Source: Gryganskiella cystojenkinii (taxonomy: Eukaryota; Mortierellomycota; Mortierellomycetes; Mortierellales; Mortierellaceae). From it: DNA of 64,000 bases. The notes beneath the pieces were generated by a model. That model saw only the letters and a list, made by a program, of their open reading frames with translations. It was not told the origin of the DNA and ran no database searches. A program made the position numbers and the translations under genes. The stretch spans positions 25,876 to 89,875 of the forward strand of contig JAAAIG010000041.1 of NCBI GenBank assembly GCA_015852425.1, read 5' to 3'. Positions 11,615 to 24,316 of this stretch are shown one piece after another (the stretch's first letter is position 1; every line of letters begins with the position of its first letter).

Positions 11615-13606
11615 ATGGCATCAACTGGACTAGCTCATTCAGTGCCACCATTTAAGACTGGAGCCAAGAACTGCGCTCGGTGCGGCAAGGACTTTCATCT
11701 CTTTCGTCAGAGGAAAAACTGCCGTAATTGTGGTAAGGGATTGCATGCTTGCAAAGGAATGAAAGACAGTCTCATTGAGTGGAGGAAGTGGATGTTCTTG
11801 GCTCTACTTCTTTCTATTTAGTTGTCGACCTGTGAATAGCCCAGCTCACGTCATTAACTTATGTTTAATTCCTTTTTTTCTTTTATTCTTAGGTTGCGTC
11901 GTTTGCGAGAGCTGCAGTAATTACCGAGCAAGACTTCCTCAGTTTGGCTATGTCGAGTAAGGACAAGGGCATATTTGAGAGAGGGTTATCTCCTACAGAT
12001 CAGATTTTACAGCTGATCATACCTCATGCCCTGACTTTTTTTTCCCTTGGACTCTTTTTTAGTGAGGTCCGATGCTGCGCCTATTGTGCTCATTTTTTAA
12101 TGGGTAAGGATATTCACCTGGATATCTAATCATCTGGGGAAACTTGCTAATTGCAAGGTTACTGATCCATTTTTCGTCTCCTATTCATAGTGCACAAGAT
12201 GGATTTTGCTGCTCTTTCGAAGCTCAACGTGAAGACTCTGCGTGGATACTTGCGTTCATACAACATTTCCACTCAAGGAATGCTCGAGAAGCAAGGTATG
12301 TGATATTCACAACCCAGGAAGGAAATAAACAAAAATGACCTCAGACCACGAAAAGACAAGGATCTAACCAGTTTCGATTCTGGAATACCTCTTACTTAGA
12401 CCTGATCAAGGCCATCCAAAGCTACAAACCTATACCCGAGGCATCAGAGCAGTACTTCCGGAGTCACATGCCCGACAGTCCTGAAAAGACGACTTCACTC
12501 TTTGGAGAACTGTCAAATTTAGGAAGATCAGACTCACCCTCGGGATCCTCTCAGGATTCTTTATCATCATCAGGAGGTGGCCATTCAGAATGGTCATGGG
12601 ATCTAGACAAATTCTTTGGGAAGCTCTTTGGCTCAGAGGAACAGCAATCACTACAGCCTGATAGAGCTAGGTCCCAGCAATCGCAGCCACGACCACAAGC
12701 ACAACAACGGCCTCAACAACAGACTCAGTCTCAGCCATACGTTCGTCCTGGGCAGGCACCTCCACGGCCCTATCAACAACAGCCACGACCTCAGCAGCAG
12801 CAACAGCGACCCACAAACGGAGCGCAGCAAGGGCCTCCAACCTATCCTCCACCAAACACTGCACCACCACCAACAAATGGAAGTTATAGACCGCCGGCGG
12901 GTACCACCAACTACAGACCACCTGCTCATCATGCCCCTCCTTCGACCTCGACAAATACCTCCTATGCCCAGGGACAGCACTATCACAGGGGTACGACCTC
13001 CTCTTCATCGTCACCGACGCCACCACGACCAAGACAATCACCTGCACCGGCACCGGCACCGGCACCAGCATCAGCCCCGAGTAGCCCTGCTCCTCCAAAG
13101 ATGACCTTGGACAATATTCTGTCGTCCAATACGAATCCCTCGAGCTTATCGATCAAGGTGATCAAAACTCTTTTGGACGATAGTTGTGTCTCATATGTCG
13201 GCGTCGTGGAAAAGCAAGATTTGGTCGATCGGCTACAAAAGTTGATTGACAACACCAAGGCGGAGCGCGAGAGTGTGGCCGAGTCAGAATCCAGGAAGTC
13301 GACACCGTCTGCGAGCGCGAGTAACGAGGACGATAATATGTGCAAGATTTGCTGCGATGCTTCCTTGAACTGCGTTATGCTCAACTGCAACCACATGTCG
13401 ACCTGTATGGATTGGTACGTTTACAGAGATCGATGGATTTGTTTATCAAGGATAGGTCTAACTTTTCTTTAGGGCTACAGCATTAACGCGACTTTTATAT
13501 ATATTCTTTCATATGTCTTAGTGGCAAGTTGATTATGGAGGGCTCCAGGATGTGTCCAATCTGTAGAGAGTATGTCGTTCGTTTGCTTCATGTTTTCAGA
13601 GCATAA
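11615..13606 (+). CDS. FYVE-SAP-RING E3 ubiquitin ligase (CARP/RNF34-rififylin type)
   Basis: Six exons (11615-11732, 11893-11956, 12063-12103, 12191-12295, 12400-13414, 13522-13606) give about 475 residues. An N-terminal FYVE-like zinc finger (C20, C23, C36, C39, then CVVCESC and VRCCAYC) lacks the usual basic RR/KHHCR motif, as in animal CARP proteins that bind membranes poorly. A SAP-like helical module follows (FAALSKLNVKTLRGYL). A long Pro/Gln/Ser-rich linker separates it from a second SAP-like module (SLSIKVIKTLLDDS). A C-terminal C3HC4 RING (CKICCDASLNCVMLNCNH, then CPICREYV) closes the protein. The domain order matches RNF34/RFFL, which ubiquitinate substrates at endosomes and elsewhere. 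Substrates here are unknown. The last 12 residues lie in a short separate exon that completes the RING. Confidence 0.9.
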
Positions 13607-13661
13607 TTCGATAATAAAATCCACGAGGAAGGCGCGTCCTCACAGTCACACAAAGAGGCGC

Positions 13662-13672
13662 TGAGTCACGTG
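13662..13672. promoter_or_regulatory. Composite TGAGTCA/CACGTG element
   Basis: The sequence TGAGTCACGTG overlaps a Gcn4/AP-1-type TGAGTCA with a CACGTG E-box, about 100 bp upstream of the RBBP4-like gene. Either factor class could use it, and steric competition is possible. This is motif-based inference. Confidence 0.35.
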
Positions 13673-13774
13673 CAACATATTTCGTCGAGAGAGCTCTTCA
13701 TTCCTTTTCTGTTCCTGTCATTTTGATTTCCTCTTTTTCTTTACAATCACTCTACTCATCGAACCACACAGACA

Positions 13775-15737
<1,963 letters not shown>

Positions 15738-16135
15738 TAGGGATTGCGTGTGTGAAGAGAGTGAATCGACAGCCTGGTTAAGAAAAAAAATGTGGATGCA
15801 ATAAAATGGTCCCCTAACAGCTCAAATCATAGACATTCGTTGGTGAGAAAAGGAGCAACAACGCAATGGTGGCACCTCGCTCCAAAACAATCTGAAAAAC
15901 AATAACAAGAACCATTGCAACAACAACAACAACAACAACAACAAAAAAGAGACCACAGCAGCTAAAAAAGCGATCGGAGAGGATGGAGGGAAAAAGGGAT
16001 GGGTCTGTGCCACCAAAACAGAAAGCCAAAATCTGTGTGTGTGAGTGTGTGTATGTTTTTCTTTTTTAGCCTGCGCAGGCAAATTGACATTCCATCTCTT
16101 CCTCTTTCACTTCAACATCTGATCGCCATCACGCC
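15738..16135. other. Intergenic region with (CAA)n repeat
   Basis: This 398 bp region between two plus-strand genes contains a (CAA)9 microsatellite at 15918-15944, a short TG-rich stretch near 16035-16055 and a pyrimidine-rich leader before the F-box gene. I see no gene. Confidence 0.5.
15918..15944 (+). repeat. (CAA)9 microsatellite
   Basis: Nine uninterrupted CAA units lie in the spacer between the RBBP4-like and F-box genes. Confidence 0.9.
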
Positions 16136-18565
16136 ATGACAATCATCTCAACTGCGGTATCCGCGCAGACAACAGCAATGTTAACCAACATCATCACAGA
16201 ATCAGATTCAGCGCAGAAGACCGTGGACGCGACAGACGTTGCTGCCCCCATCCTCGACCTACCTATCGAGGTCCTCGCGTGTATTGCCCAATATCTGGTA
16301 CTGGCGGACGATTTCCACGATGTTCTCCATCTCAGTTTGACTTGCCGGACACTATATCGTGACCTCTGGTCACCTTCTTCGGATATCTGGCCCTTTGTCT
16401 GGTCAGTTCTTTATGGCGGCGATTCGACTCCCGAACAAACCCTAAAAGTCAGTGAGGAAGAGGACGAGACAGAAGGAAAAATTGGGTCACATGGACATGA
16501 CCATGGACCAGGGCGTGTCAAGAGTTGTTGTTACAGGACAGCCATTCAAGTGCGGGTCGAGGTTCTTAGGGATGTAAGGCGTTCATCCCAGTTTTTGTTA
16601 GATCCGGATTTAGGTGTTTACGAACGCGCTCTAGCATCCGACTATATGAATGTTGACATTCTTCGACTGCTCGAAATCGGCACCAGCTATGGTAATGAAA
16701 GAAAAACAAACAAGTCAGGACAATCGGGATAGCCGAGACCACGTTTTGTTTTTCTTTCTTTTTTTTTCTGCATATTTGCCAAGAGTTAACAACAAAATTG
16801 TTTTGATTCAATCTTCGTCAATAGACCAGAAAAGCCTCTACTGGATCGAACGAGCAACCAATTCTCAGTTCTGGGCCTTGACAGTTTCTCTCTGGTTCAA
16901 GATCCCACTTCGACCCAGGTCGGCATTTTACAGTCCAGATACCCTTCGACGTATCTTTGATATTGTGGCTCGACTGGCCGTGAAAGGTAACACACAAACA
17001 CACAGACATGCAGACAAACGCCGCACATTTTTTTTGCACCACATCGGATTGAGTTTTCTCCGCGGAGCCCATCCACTATTGACCAATTGTAAACATGATC
17101 AACCCCCCCTTTTCCATTTCCTTCTGTTTTTTCCATTCTGGTGTGATACATAGACCCTTGTGTCCTCCAGGCGTTCTATCACGACCAATATGGGTCCTTT
17201 CGACGACTTCGACGTGCGCTTTTTTGTCAGGAGATGCCGTCACCACAATGGCAGTCAAGGGTCGAGTCTGCACCGCATACGTGGTTCCCTTGGTCCATCG
17301 TTCAGGTCTTCTTTATGGTCCTGTTCTGTGGTCCTACAGTGTGTTCGATCGAAACCCAGACACAGAAGATGCGATCCAATTCCATTCAGGATATCCTTGA
17401 CGAGTTTGATTCAGGGATCCTTGACAATGAGGACGAACACCCTGGCATCAGCGCGATCAACTTCATCGATCCTGTGGTTCCTTCTTGGTTCAATATGGGC
17501 CATAGCGCCGATATTATCACACCAATTCCCTTGATTCCATTACCGAGTCACGGCAAGCAAACACGATCAGGATCACGGTTAGCGGACAATATTGTGCGCC
17601 ACAGCGATATGTTGACCGGGAAATGGGTCGGTTATTATTCATATCGAGAGTTTGATCCCGACGAGGTGGAGAGCGACTCTGATGAGGAGAATGAGAACGA
17701 TGATGACGACGAGCTCATGCGAGCGACGCTCAACCAGCCACCGCGTGATCTGGAGCACGCTGTTCGAGGTCTTCGTTTGGATCGTCGGATGGAGATCGAG
17801 CTTGTTTCCTGGACGACGGGGTCGAAGGCAAGAGGGGAGGGAGATGAACATAGCCCTGGTCGTGACCGAAGCGGCGGCACCAGCCGATCCAGCGATAGCA
17901 AAGACGACTCGCCGCTTTACTTGAGCGACATGACGGATCTGCAAGCGATGCAAGAGGTCGACCGTTGCTTTCTCATGGCCAAAGCCTGCTGGACAGTTGC
18001 CGACAGTATTAGCGGCAGCAATGTCCAAAGTATGAAGGAGGGCATGTTTGAGGTCCAAGACGTGAGAATGGTTTGTGTGGACGAAGAGGAAGAGGAGGTA
18101 CCACAACAACTCGAAGAGGAAGAAGAAGAAGACGAGTGCGCGGACTGCGATGATCTGAACAAGTCCAAGAACTGGCAGCATCAACGTATCTTTTCCGGTC
18201 GAGGTCAAGATGCGATAGGCGTGTTTGGGATCCGGGGAATCATCTCGGAACGAACAGGATTGGTTCGGCTAGTCAAGAGTTATTTCTATGGCCCGGATCA
18301 CTTCTTACTCCCACCACCACCGCCGCCTCCTCCTCCTCCGCAAGAACCTCATCTGTTGCCAAATGGCTCTGAGACGGAACAGGGGGAGAAGGACAGTCCG
18401 TACCTCGAGTTTGGTCCAGGACCCGATCAACTCAAAATGGATCTGAACGGAGATTTGATCGTTTGGTATTACCGAGGTCAGATGGAAAAGGATGGACCCG
18501 GGATCCTGGGACTCTGGTACGATGAGGATGTGTCGGGTCCATTTTGGCTTTTTCCTGTGACCTAG
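16136..18565 (+). CDS. F-box protein with acidic insertions
   Basis: Three exons (16136-16691, 16825-16986, 17154-18565) give about 709 residues. An F-box motif lies near residues 38-85 (ILDLPIEVLACIAQYL, then LSLTCRTLYRDLW), which would dock to Skp1 in an SCF ubiquitin ligase. The rest is alpha/beta in character. It contains MLTGKWVGYYSYREFDP and later GVFGIRGIISERTGLVRLVKSY and LIVWYYRGQ, resembling the C-terminal sensor-like region of FBXO31 and plant At3g12350-type F-box proteins; that link is tentative. Two highly acidic stretches (about DSDEENENDDDDE and EEEEEVPQQLEEEEEEDE) and a poly-proline run interrupt it. The substrate is unknown. The gene is convergent with EMC6. Confidence 0.82.
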
Positions 18566-18843
18566 TAATAGAGCGCTTATCCAAACTTGCATCCTATTTT
18601 TTTAACGGGGTGTTAAAAGGCGTGGATCAAAGGAAATAATATGGTACAGTTTTTATTATCGATTGGGGTAGGGACGCTTTCCAGAGTGCCCAGGAGTTCT
18701 TGAGATCGAAGCGAGACAATCGATGGATATTTTGAACGGGGAGAATGGTTTTGGTGGCGGGAAAAGGAAACAGACCCTTCCCAAAAAATCGCTGTGTGAT
18801 GCCAATCTTGATCCTGTTGATATATATTTTTTATCCCGCTTGC

Positions 18844-19179
18844 TTAATCGTAGACATGAATGATTCCGTAGAGCAGGGTCCAAAAGAGGATATAACTGAG
18901 CATGCCGCCGAGGATACCCTCTGTGAAGACATCGGTTGGTTGACGGAAATACGGTGCAGGATTGGCTTTGGCTTTGACCAAGAAGATCAACAACGACAAG
19001 AACGCGGATCCAAGGAAATAAAAGATGAATCCGGACCAGTTTGTGAGTCCCATGGTACCGGCGGCGAGGCCGAGGATGGCTGAAAACGAAGAGCGGATAA
19101 AGGTCACGGTCTGAGAGTTCTTGGCGATGTACATGTCGACGTACAGGGCGTCATCTGGGTTGATCTGTTGGCCTGACAT
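18844..19179 (-). CDS. EMC6: ER membrane protein complex subunit 6
   Basis: This single exon encodes 111 residues, the size of EMC6/TMEM93. The ER membrane protein complex inserts tail-anchored and polytopic proteins into the ER membrane. The sequence shows the family motifs RSSFSAILGLAAGTMGLT, GFIFYFLGSAFLSLLIFL and GGMLSYILFWTLLYGIIHVY, which correspond to three membrane segments. The start at 19179 gives MSGQQINPDDALYVD. The gene is divergent from the Yra1-like gene, with a TCACGTGA palindrome in the shared spacer. Confidence 0.95.
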   Translation of the reverse strand: MSGQQINPDDALYVDMYIAKNSQTVTFIRSSFSAILGLAAGTMGLTNWSGFIFYFLGSAFLSLLIFLVKAKANPAPYFRQPTDVFTEGILGGMLSYILFWTLLYGIIHVYD

Positions 19180-19733
19180 GTTGCAAAGTTGATTTGCTCG
19201 AGACTAGATGATGATGATGATGACGATGATATGCTGATGCTGGTTGAGATGAGAGCTAGCCTTGCAAGACGAGCAGATAGGGTGGATCCTTGTGAACGCG
19301 CTGGTGGTGGTGGTTGTCTAGCCAAAGATTGAAAAGGGAAAGATGAGAAAAGACCAGGCTGGATGGAAAAAGCAAAGGTCGAAGCATCAATTGCGCCAGC
19401 GACATCACGTGACTTGACCGCACGAATGCGCACTGTCCCCTTCTTTCCCCCTCTCTTTCTTCAAACTCTCCACAAATCACTTCAATCGACATTTAGCCAC
19501 ACCCAATTCAAAGGAAAAAGAGCAACAAGCGGAAAACAGCAAAGGCAAGGAATGCAATCACCTTCACTAATACAAAAAGGCACGAAAACCAGATTCAGTA
19601 TGCCAGAGACGCCAGAGCTGACCTGATTCCACTTTCTCCGCGTCTTTCACTTTTCTTCTTTCTGTTTCGCCACCCTCCACAGCAGTATATAGTCCCTCTG
19701 TTGTTCAAATCTCGTGGTTTTTGTTTACCAACA
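19180..19733. other. Divergent intergenic region between EMC6 and the Yra1-like gene
   Basis: These 554 bp separate two divergent genes. They contain a TCACGTGA palindrome at 19405-19412 and a TATATA element at 19686-19691, 43-48 bp before the Yra1-like start. I see no gene. Confidence 0.5.
19405..19412. promoter_or_regulatory. TCACGTGA palindrome in a divergent promoter
   Basis: A perfect palindromic E-box lies 226 bp from the EMC6 start and 322 bp from the Yra1-like start, so it could serve both genes. The role is inferred from the motif. Confidence 0.4.
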
Positions 19734-21045
19734 ATGTCGTCCGCTCTCGACATGTCGCTTGATGATATCATCAAAAGCAAGAATTCTAGTGACAACAACA
19801 ACTCCAACACCTACAACAGTCGCAACAACCAGACAGGCGGTTCCCGATTTCACAACCGCGGCGGCAGCTCCAACTTCCGAGGCGGTCGTGCCGTAGGTCC
19901 AACGCGTCATCCCCGGGGTGGTCGTGATCACAACAACCGGCTCTACCAGTTTGGTGGTGTTCAGCAGTACCGAGCTATGCCTGAAGTTTCAGGACCCTTG
20001 CATACCGCACTCCTTCGTCAGAGTATCCCCGATGGCTCCAAGATCCAAATCTCAAATTTGGAGCGCAATGTCACGGCCGATGATCTCAAGGTATAAAAAT
20101 TTGATAAAAGCAGATCCCCCCTCCCCAAAAAAAAAAGAAATCACCACTGCGCCACGGGGATTCCAGGTTATCCAGCGGACCGGTTAACAGAACCACAGTG
20201 CTCGATCTTGGTCCTCTTCCTCCGTCGGAGCAAATGAAAATAAGAAGGATACAAAAACTCGAGGTTTTTACCACAAGAGTCCCGAAAGAACTTATTATTT
20301 GTTTTTAATATTGGTTACCCTTGGTAGAAGAGCTAACGTATTTCTCCATTGTTTTCTGTTCCATAGATGATTTTCTCCACCAGAGTCGGACCCTTGAAGA
20401 AGACAACTCTCATGTACGACGAAGATGGAAAGTCGACGGGATCGGCGATCGTGCATTTCGTCGAGGTCAAGGATGCGGCTGTTGCCTTGCAAAAGTTTAG
20501 CGGTGTTCCTCTTGATGGTAAGAAAGAAGGAAAAAATAGCAAGAAAGGCGATGATCGGTGTACTACCTACGTTTTTTGCGCAAGAGAAAGTAATGAATGA
20601 GAAAAATGTCCTGATATGACAAATTTGACATTAGGTCACCCCATGAAGATTGAGCTGATTGTTGCTCCCGCTGCTCTCCAGAATATTCTTCCATCCGCAC
20701 CGGCTCAAAGGTAAGAGGATGACGCGTTATTGTCAAGAGTTCTCTCATAAAATCTCTCGACCGACATGGTTGTTAATTTGCACAAATCGTTATCATCCTG
20801 TTTTGACGTTTTTTTTCGATAGACCCCCGCCAATCCACTTCACCGGCTTCAACAACAACTACAATGTCAGAGGCAATCCCTACCGAGGTGGATTCTTGGG
20901 TCGTGGCACGGGACGTGGCAGTCACCGTGGCGGTGGACGTGGAGGCTATGCTCGCGGAGGTGACAACAACAGACGCGAGACTAAGACTGCTGAGCAGTTG
21001 GATGCCGAGATGAACGAGTACAACATGCAGGTCGATGACTCGTAA
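19734..21045 (+). CDS. YRA1: ALYREF/Yra1-type mRNA export factor
   Basis: Four exons (19734-20090, 20367-20517, 20635-20710, 20823-21045) give about 268 residues. The N-terminus MSSALDMSLDDIIKSK is the conserved UAP56/Sub2-binding motif of the REF family. Arg/Gly-rich segments flank one RRM domain (KIQISNLERNVTADDLK, then STGSAIVHFVEVKDAAVALQ and GHPMKIELI). The second RGG-rich region and the C-terminal box (TAEQLDAEMNEYNMQVDDS) repeat the Sub2-binding motif. The protein couples transcription and splicing to mRNA export within TREX. Intron 1 is 276 bp and falls inside the RRM; its retention would stop translation at once (GTA then TAA). Confidence 0.95.
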
Positions 21046-22226
21046 AGCGGTTAGGAGAAACGCCGCTTTCGCGCCGAAAAAAGGCTCCATTCCAGAACAC
21101 GTCCGTATATTTGCATTTTTCTCGACCTAGGAGCGTGGACCATCTCTTTTGCATAATCAACCGCAAATCGACACCTCTCAACACTTGTACCATCACAGCA
21201 TCAATAATCAATTTAAAAACGAGAAAAAAGAGAAACAGAAAATGTTCTTTCGAACAAATATTCCTCCATTGTGCAGGCGGTCGACTACATGTGCAAACAA
21301 CATCGTTATCTCCTGGGTAAACCCCTGCTATTTTTGGGTTCGGCCACGGCATGTTGGTGAACGAGAAATAAGCGTGAGTGAGCTCAACTCTGTTTTCGAT
21401 CTTGCAACAGGACAAAGAAGGAGAAATGGCGGATCCCTGATCCTGATGCCAAAAGGTAAATCGCAAGGGTAACCCTGATTGTGTCCTGCCCCAGATGTGC
21501 ACAAACAACAAACACAAAAAAAATAAGGGTGTCAGAAAGTTCTTTTGGAAACAAAAAGTTAAAAGCGCAAGCTATTTTTGTCGTCCTTTTTTTTCTTGCA
21601 TTGCTTTTACAGGGGGGGGGGGTATTTTGGAACAACGCTCACTTGAGCGAACGCCCAACGCCCAAATTTCCAAAAATCCAATTGCCCATTTCTTTCTTTT
21701 TTTTGAAAAAAGGCGGTCACAGGGTCGTTTCCGTCGATTTCTTAGTTTTTTTTGTCTACTTCGCCAACACTTCGAAGCAAACAAAAGAGAGATGCACTCT
21801 CCTTGAAATCAAACAACAGCACCCTTCTCATTCGAACAATTCCACACAGTCCTGCAGAAGACATATATTTTTTTTCAACTGCAAGAACATAATGTGGGCC
21901 CGACCTCACTCGATTACAGGAGACAACAGCGGCGACGTAAGGGCAAAAATAGTTGTTGTATTCACTGACAACGTCAAAAGAACCGGGTTCGGATTTCTAC
22001 AGAGGAGAGCGAAGAGCGGGGAGGCGAGAGAAAAGGAGAAGACGAGTGTGAGAATCTTGTACCTCCTGGACAGCACGAGATTGGATAGATGGGGCAATTT
22101 TGTGTTCCATGGTCGAATTCTTTTTTTCACGTTTGCCTTTGGGGACCCTGCTTTTGTTCCCTTGTTCAAAAACAGAGGACCGGTATTAAAACAATAAAAC
22201 ACAAACAACCTCGTGGCCAATAATAG
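21046..22226. other. Gene-free interval upstream of the RING-CH gene
   Basis: This stretch is about 1.2 kb. One open frame of 238 codons runs along it, but its translation is rich in F, L and K from T- and A-runs, has no domain and lacks a sensible start context. A run of nine G residues occurs near 21613-21621. The interval probably holds the promoter and 5' leader of the next gene. A 5' non-coding exon is possible, because AATAATAG immediately precedes the ATG at 22227. Confidence 0.5.
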
Positions 22227-24002
22227 ATGCAAGCAGCCGGAGAGGAGCACGCCCATGAAGAACGCACCAGCAACGCATGTACCCAGCGCGTTAGCGAGCA
22301 AGAACAGAGCGGACTTCTGGAGGACGAAATACTTCAAGAACAGCAAGGTTTTGTGCAACGCGAGCCTCAACAACAAATGGGTGAAATGGAAGGCGCCCTC
22401 TTCACTACCAGGGACCAATATCATAACAACTACGAACAAGACGAGGAAAACGAGGAAGAGGCAGACATTGTCGACGCCAACACTGCCGCGAAGGCGACAA
22501 AGACCTCCTCAGCCGTCGAGTATATGAACCGCCATTTCCCCCGAAACCTCCTCCTTCGTTCTTCTCCTCGTCTCCCTGAAGAAGAACAACGACTCCTCCC
22601 AGCAGACCCTCCTCTCTACACACACGCTACCACCACCACCACCACCAGCAATACCACAGCATCATCATCCTCGCCCATTTCCACAACTCACACTTTCCCT
22701 AGCCCAAGCCCACCCTCATCCTCAGCCCACATGCCCACTCCCGGAGGTAGGGGTGGCTATGCGAAGGGTGAACCGATGGTTTACCCTCATCTGCATCAAC
22801 AGCAACCTTCCGAGACCAGCTCTTCTCACTCCAGGAACCCCTCCAAAGCTGACTCGGATGATGCCCTGATCAAGAAGAAGAACGCGCTCGCGGACGCTGG
22901 TTCGGCCACCGCTGCCCTTTCAGCCGGGACGTCCTCCTCCTCTGCCTCGACTTCCTATCCTCCTTATCCACCTCCCGTGGTCATCACATTGGATCCTAAT
23001 GCTGTCGATACCCCACAAGACGTCTTTAACCCAATGACGGATGACGAACGTCGTTGTCGAATCTGTCTCGAGGGCGATAATGAACCGACACTCGGCCATC
23101 TCATCTCACCCTGCCACTGTAAGGGATCCTCGCGCTACATCCATCTCAAGTGCCTGGAACGTTGGCGCGAACTCTCTCCAAGAAAGGAGTCCTTTTATCG
23201 TTGTGACACCTGCCATTACCACTATTCGTTCTCTCGCCCCTGGATCGCAAAGATCCTAGAACATGGATGGTTTGTTCATACGATGAGCGTCCTGATGTTG
23301 ATCGGGTTGATATATTCGACGGGGTGGATCGGCCATGTCCTGCAAGACAAAGGTGCCTGGCGATGGAAGGACAAGTTTTTCCACGGTCCTGGGGATGGCA
23401 GGAAAATAGTCTTGGGGTTGGATGGTCCCGATTATCTGTTTGGGTTGGTCTGGATTGCAGGATTTGGGTTGATCATTTTGTGTATCGGTTGCTTTTGTGG
23501 TGGTTCAGGCGAGGATGGGACTCAACGCAATGACGGGTCCGATAGCTGTTGCGGTGGCGACTGTTGCAGTGGCAACACGGGTAGTTGTTATATCGTTGAC
23601 TGTGGTGGGTCCAGCGGAGGTGAGGAGGTCGTGATCATGCTCGTCGTAGCTGTTCTGTTTGTCGGGTAAGTCTCTTATTTTTTTGGGGGGNNNNNNNNNN
23701 NNNNNNNNNNNNNNNNNNNNNNNNNNNNNNNNNNNNTTTTGTATCCATTTTTTTATTTTTAGTTGTGCTGGATGAACTCTCGAAAGCCCCCTGCGGACTA
23801 AACTCTTGGTGACTACTTTCAGAACTATCGGCGCTTTCGTAGGATTGTACCGGATCCTAGCCTCAATCAACAAGAGAGTGCTCAACAACATGAAAGAGGT
23901 AAACAAAAAAACTTTTTATTTTTAAAACAATTTTCTTCCCGTGTTGCCTCTGACCAATGTATTGTCGTTTTCTCCCCATAGACGATCCTCGAGGTCAAGT
24001 AG
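22227..24002 (+). CDS. RING-CH (MARCH-type) membrane E3 ubiquitin ligase
   Basis: Three exons (22227-23665, 23823-23898, 23982-24002) give about 511 residues. The first 270 are disordered and rich in Ser/Thr/Gln. A RING-CH (C4HC3) finger follows: CRICLEGDNE, then ISPCHCKGSSRYIHLKCLERW and YRCDTCHYHY. At least three hydrophobic segments come next (FVHTMSVLMLIGLIYSTGWI, YLFGLVWIAGFGLIILCIG and VVIMLVVAVLFVGTIGAFVG). MARCH ligases ubiquitinate membrane proteins. A Cys/Gly-rich loop with about seven cysteines (CCGGDCCSGNTGSC) lies between the last two segments. The last membrane segment is split by an intron that contains the sequence gap. The final exon encodes only TILEVK and the stop. The gene is convergent with the Itc1-like gene. 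Confidence 0.88.
23691..23736. other. 46-base sequence gap (N run)
   Basis: Forty-six N residues follow a T-run and a run of G (TTTTTTGGGGGG). The gap lies inside the first intron of the RING-CH gene (23666-23822), so no coding sequence appears lost. True gap length is unknown. Confidence 0.98.
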
Positions 24003-24316
24003 CGACAAATAAAGCCTGTGCCTGTGCTTGTATCTTCGTAATTGTCGCTTTTTTTTATTAATGATGTCTGCAGAGGTGCAAAAATAGAGAAACATTGTAA
24101 TATTTTTTTTTTTCGAGAATGCAAAATAATGAAAGGGAGAGGAGAAAGGAGAGGAGACGGAAAATGGCAAAGTAAAAGGAGAGAAGGGGAAAGAGAGAGA
24201 AGTTTTACCATGTCCTACCGATCTTTACATGGTACGGAAGGCGAAAGGAGACGAGAGAAGTTATTATTCTGTCTCCCGTTAAAACGAAAAAGAGGACAAG
24301 GAGACAAGGAAGGTCG
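24003..24316. other. Convergent 3' spacer
   Basis: This 314 bp spacer lies between the stop codons of the convergent RING-CH and Itc1-like genes. It is A/G-rich on the plus strand and presumably carries both 3' UTRs. I see no gene. Confidence 0.5.

Noticed and set aside
21481..22197. A 238-codon open frame upstream of the RING-CH gene.
   Set aside because: The product is dominated by Phe, Lys and Leu from homopolymer runs, shows no domain, and has no good start context or splice support.
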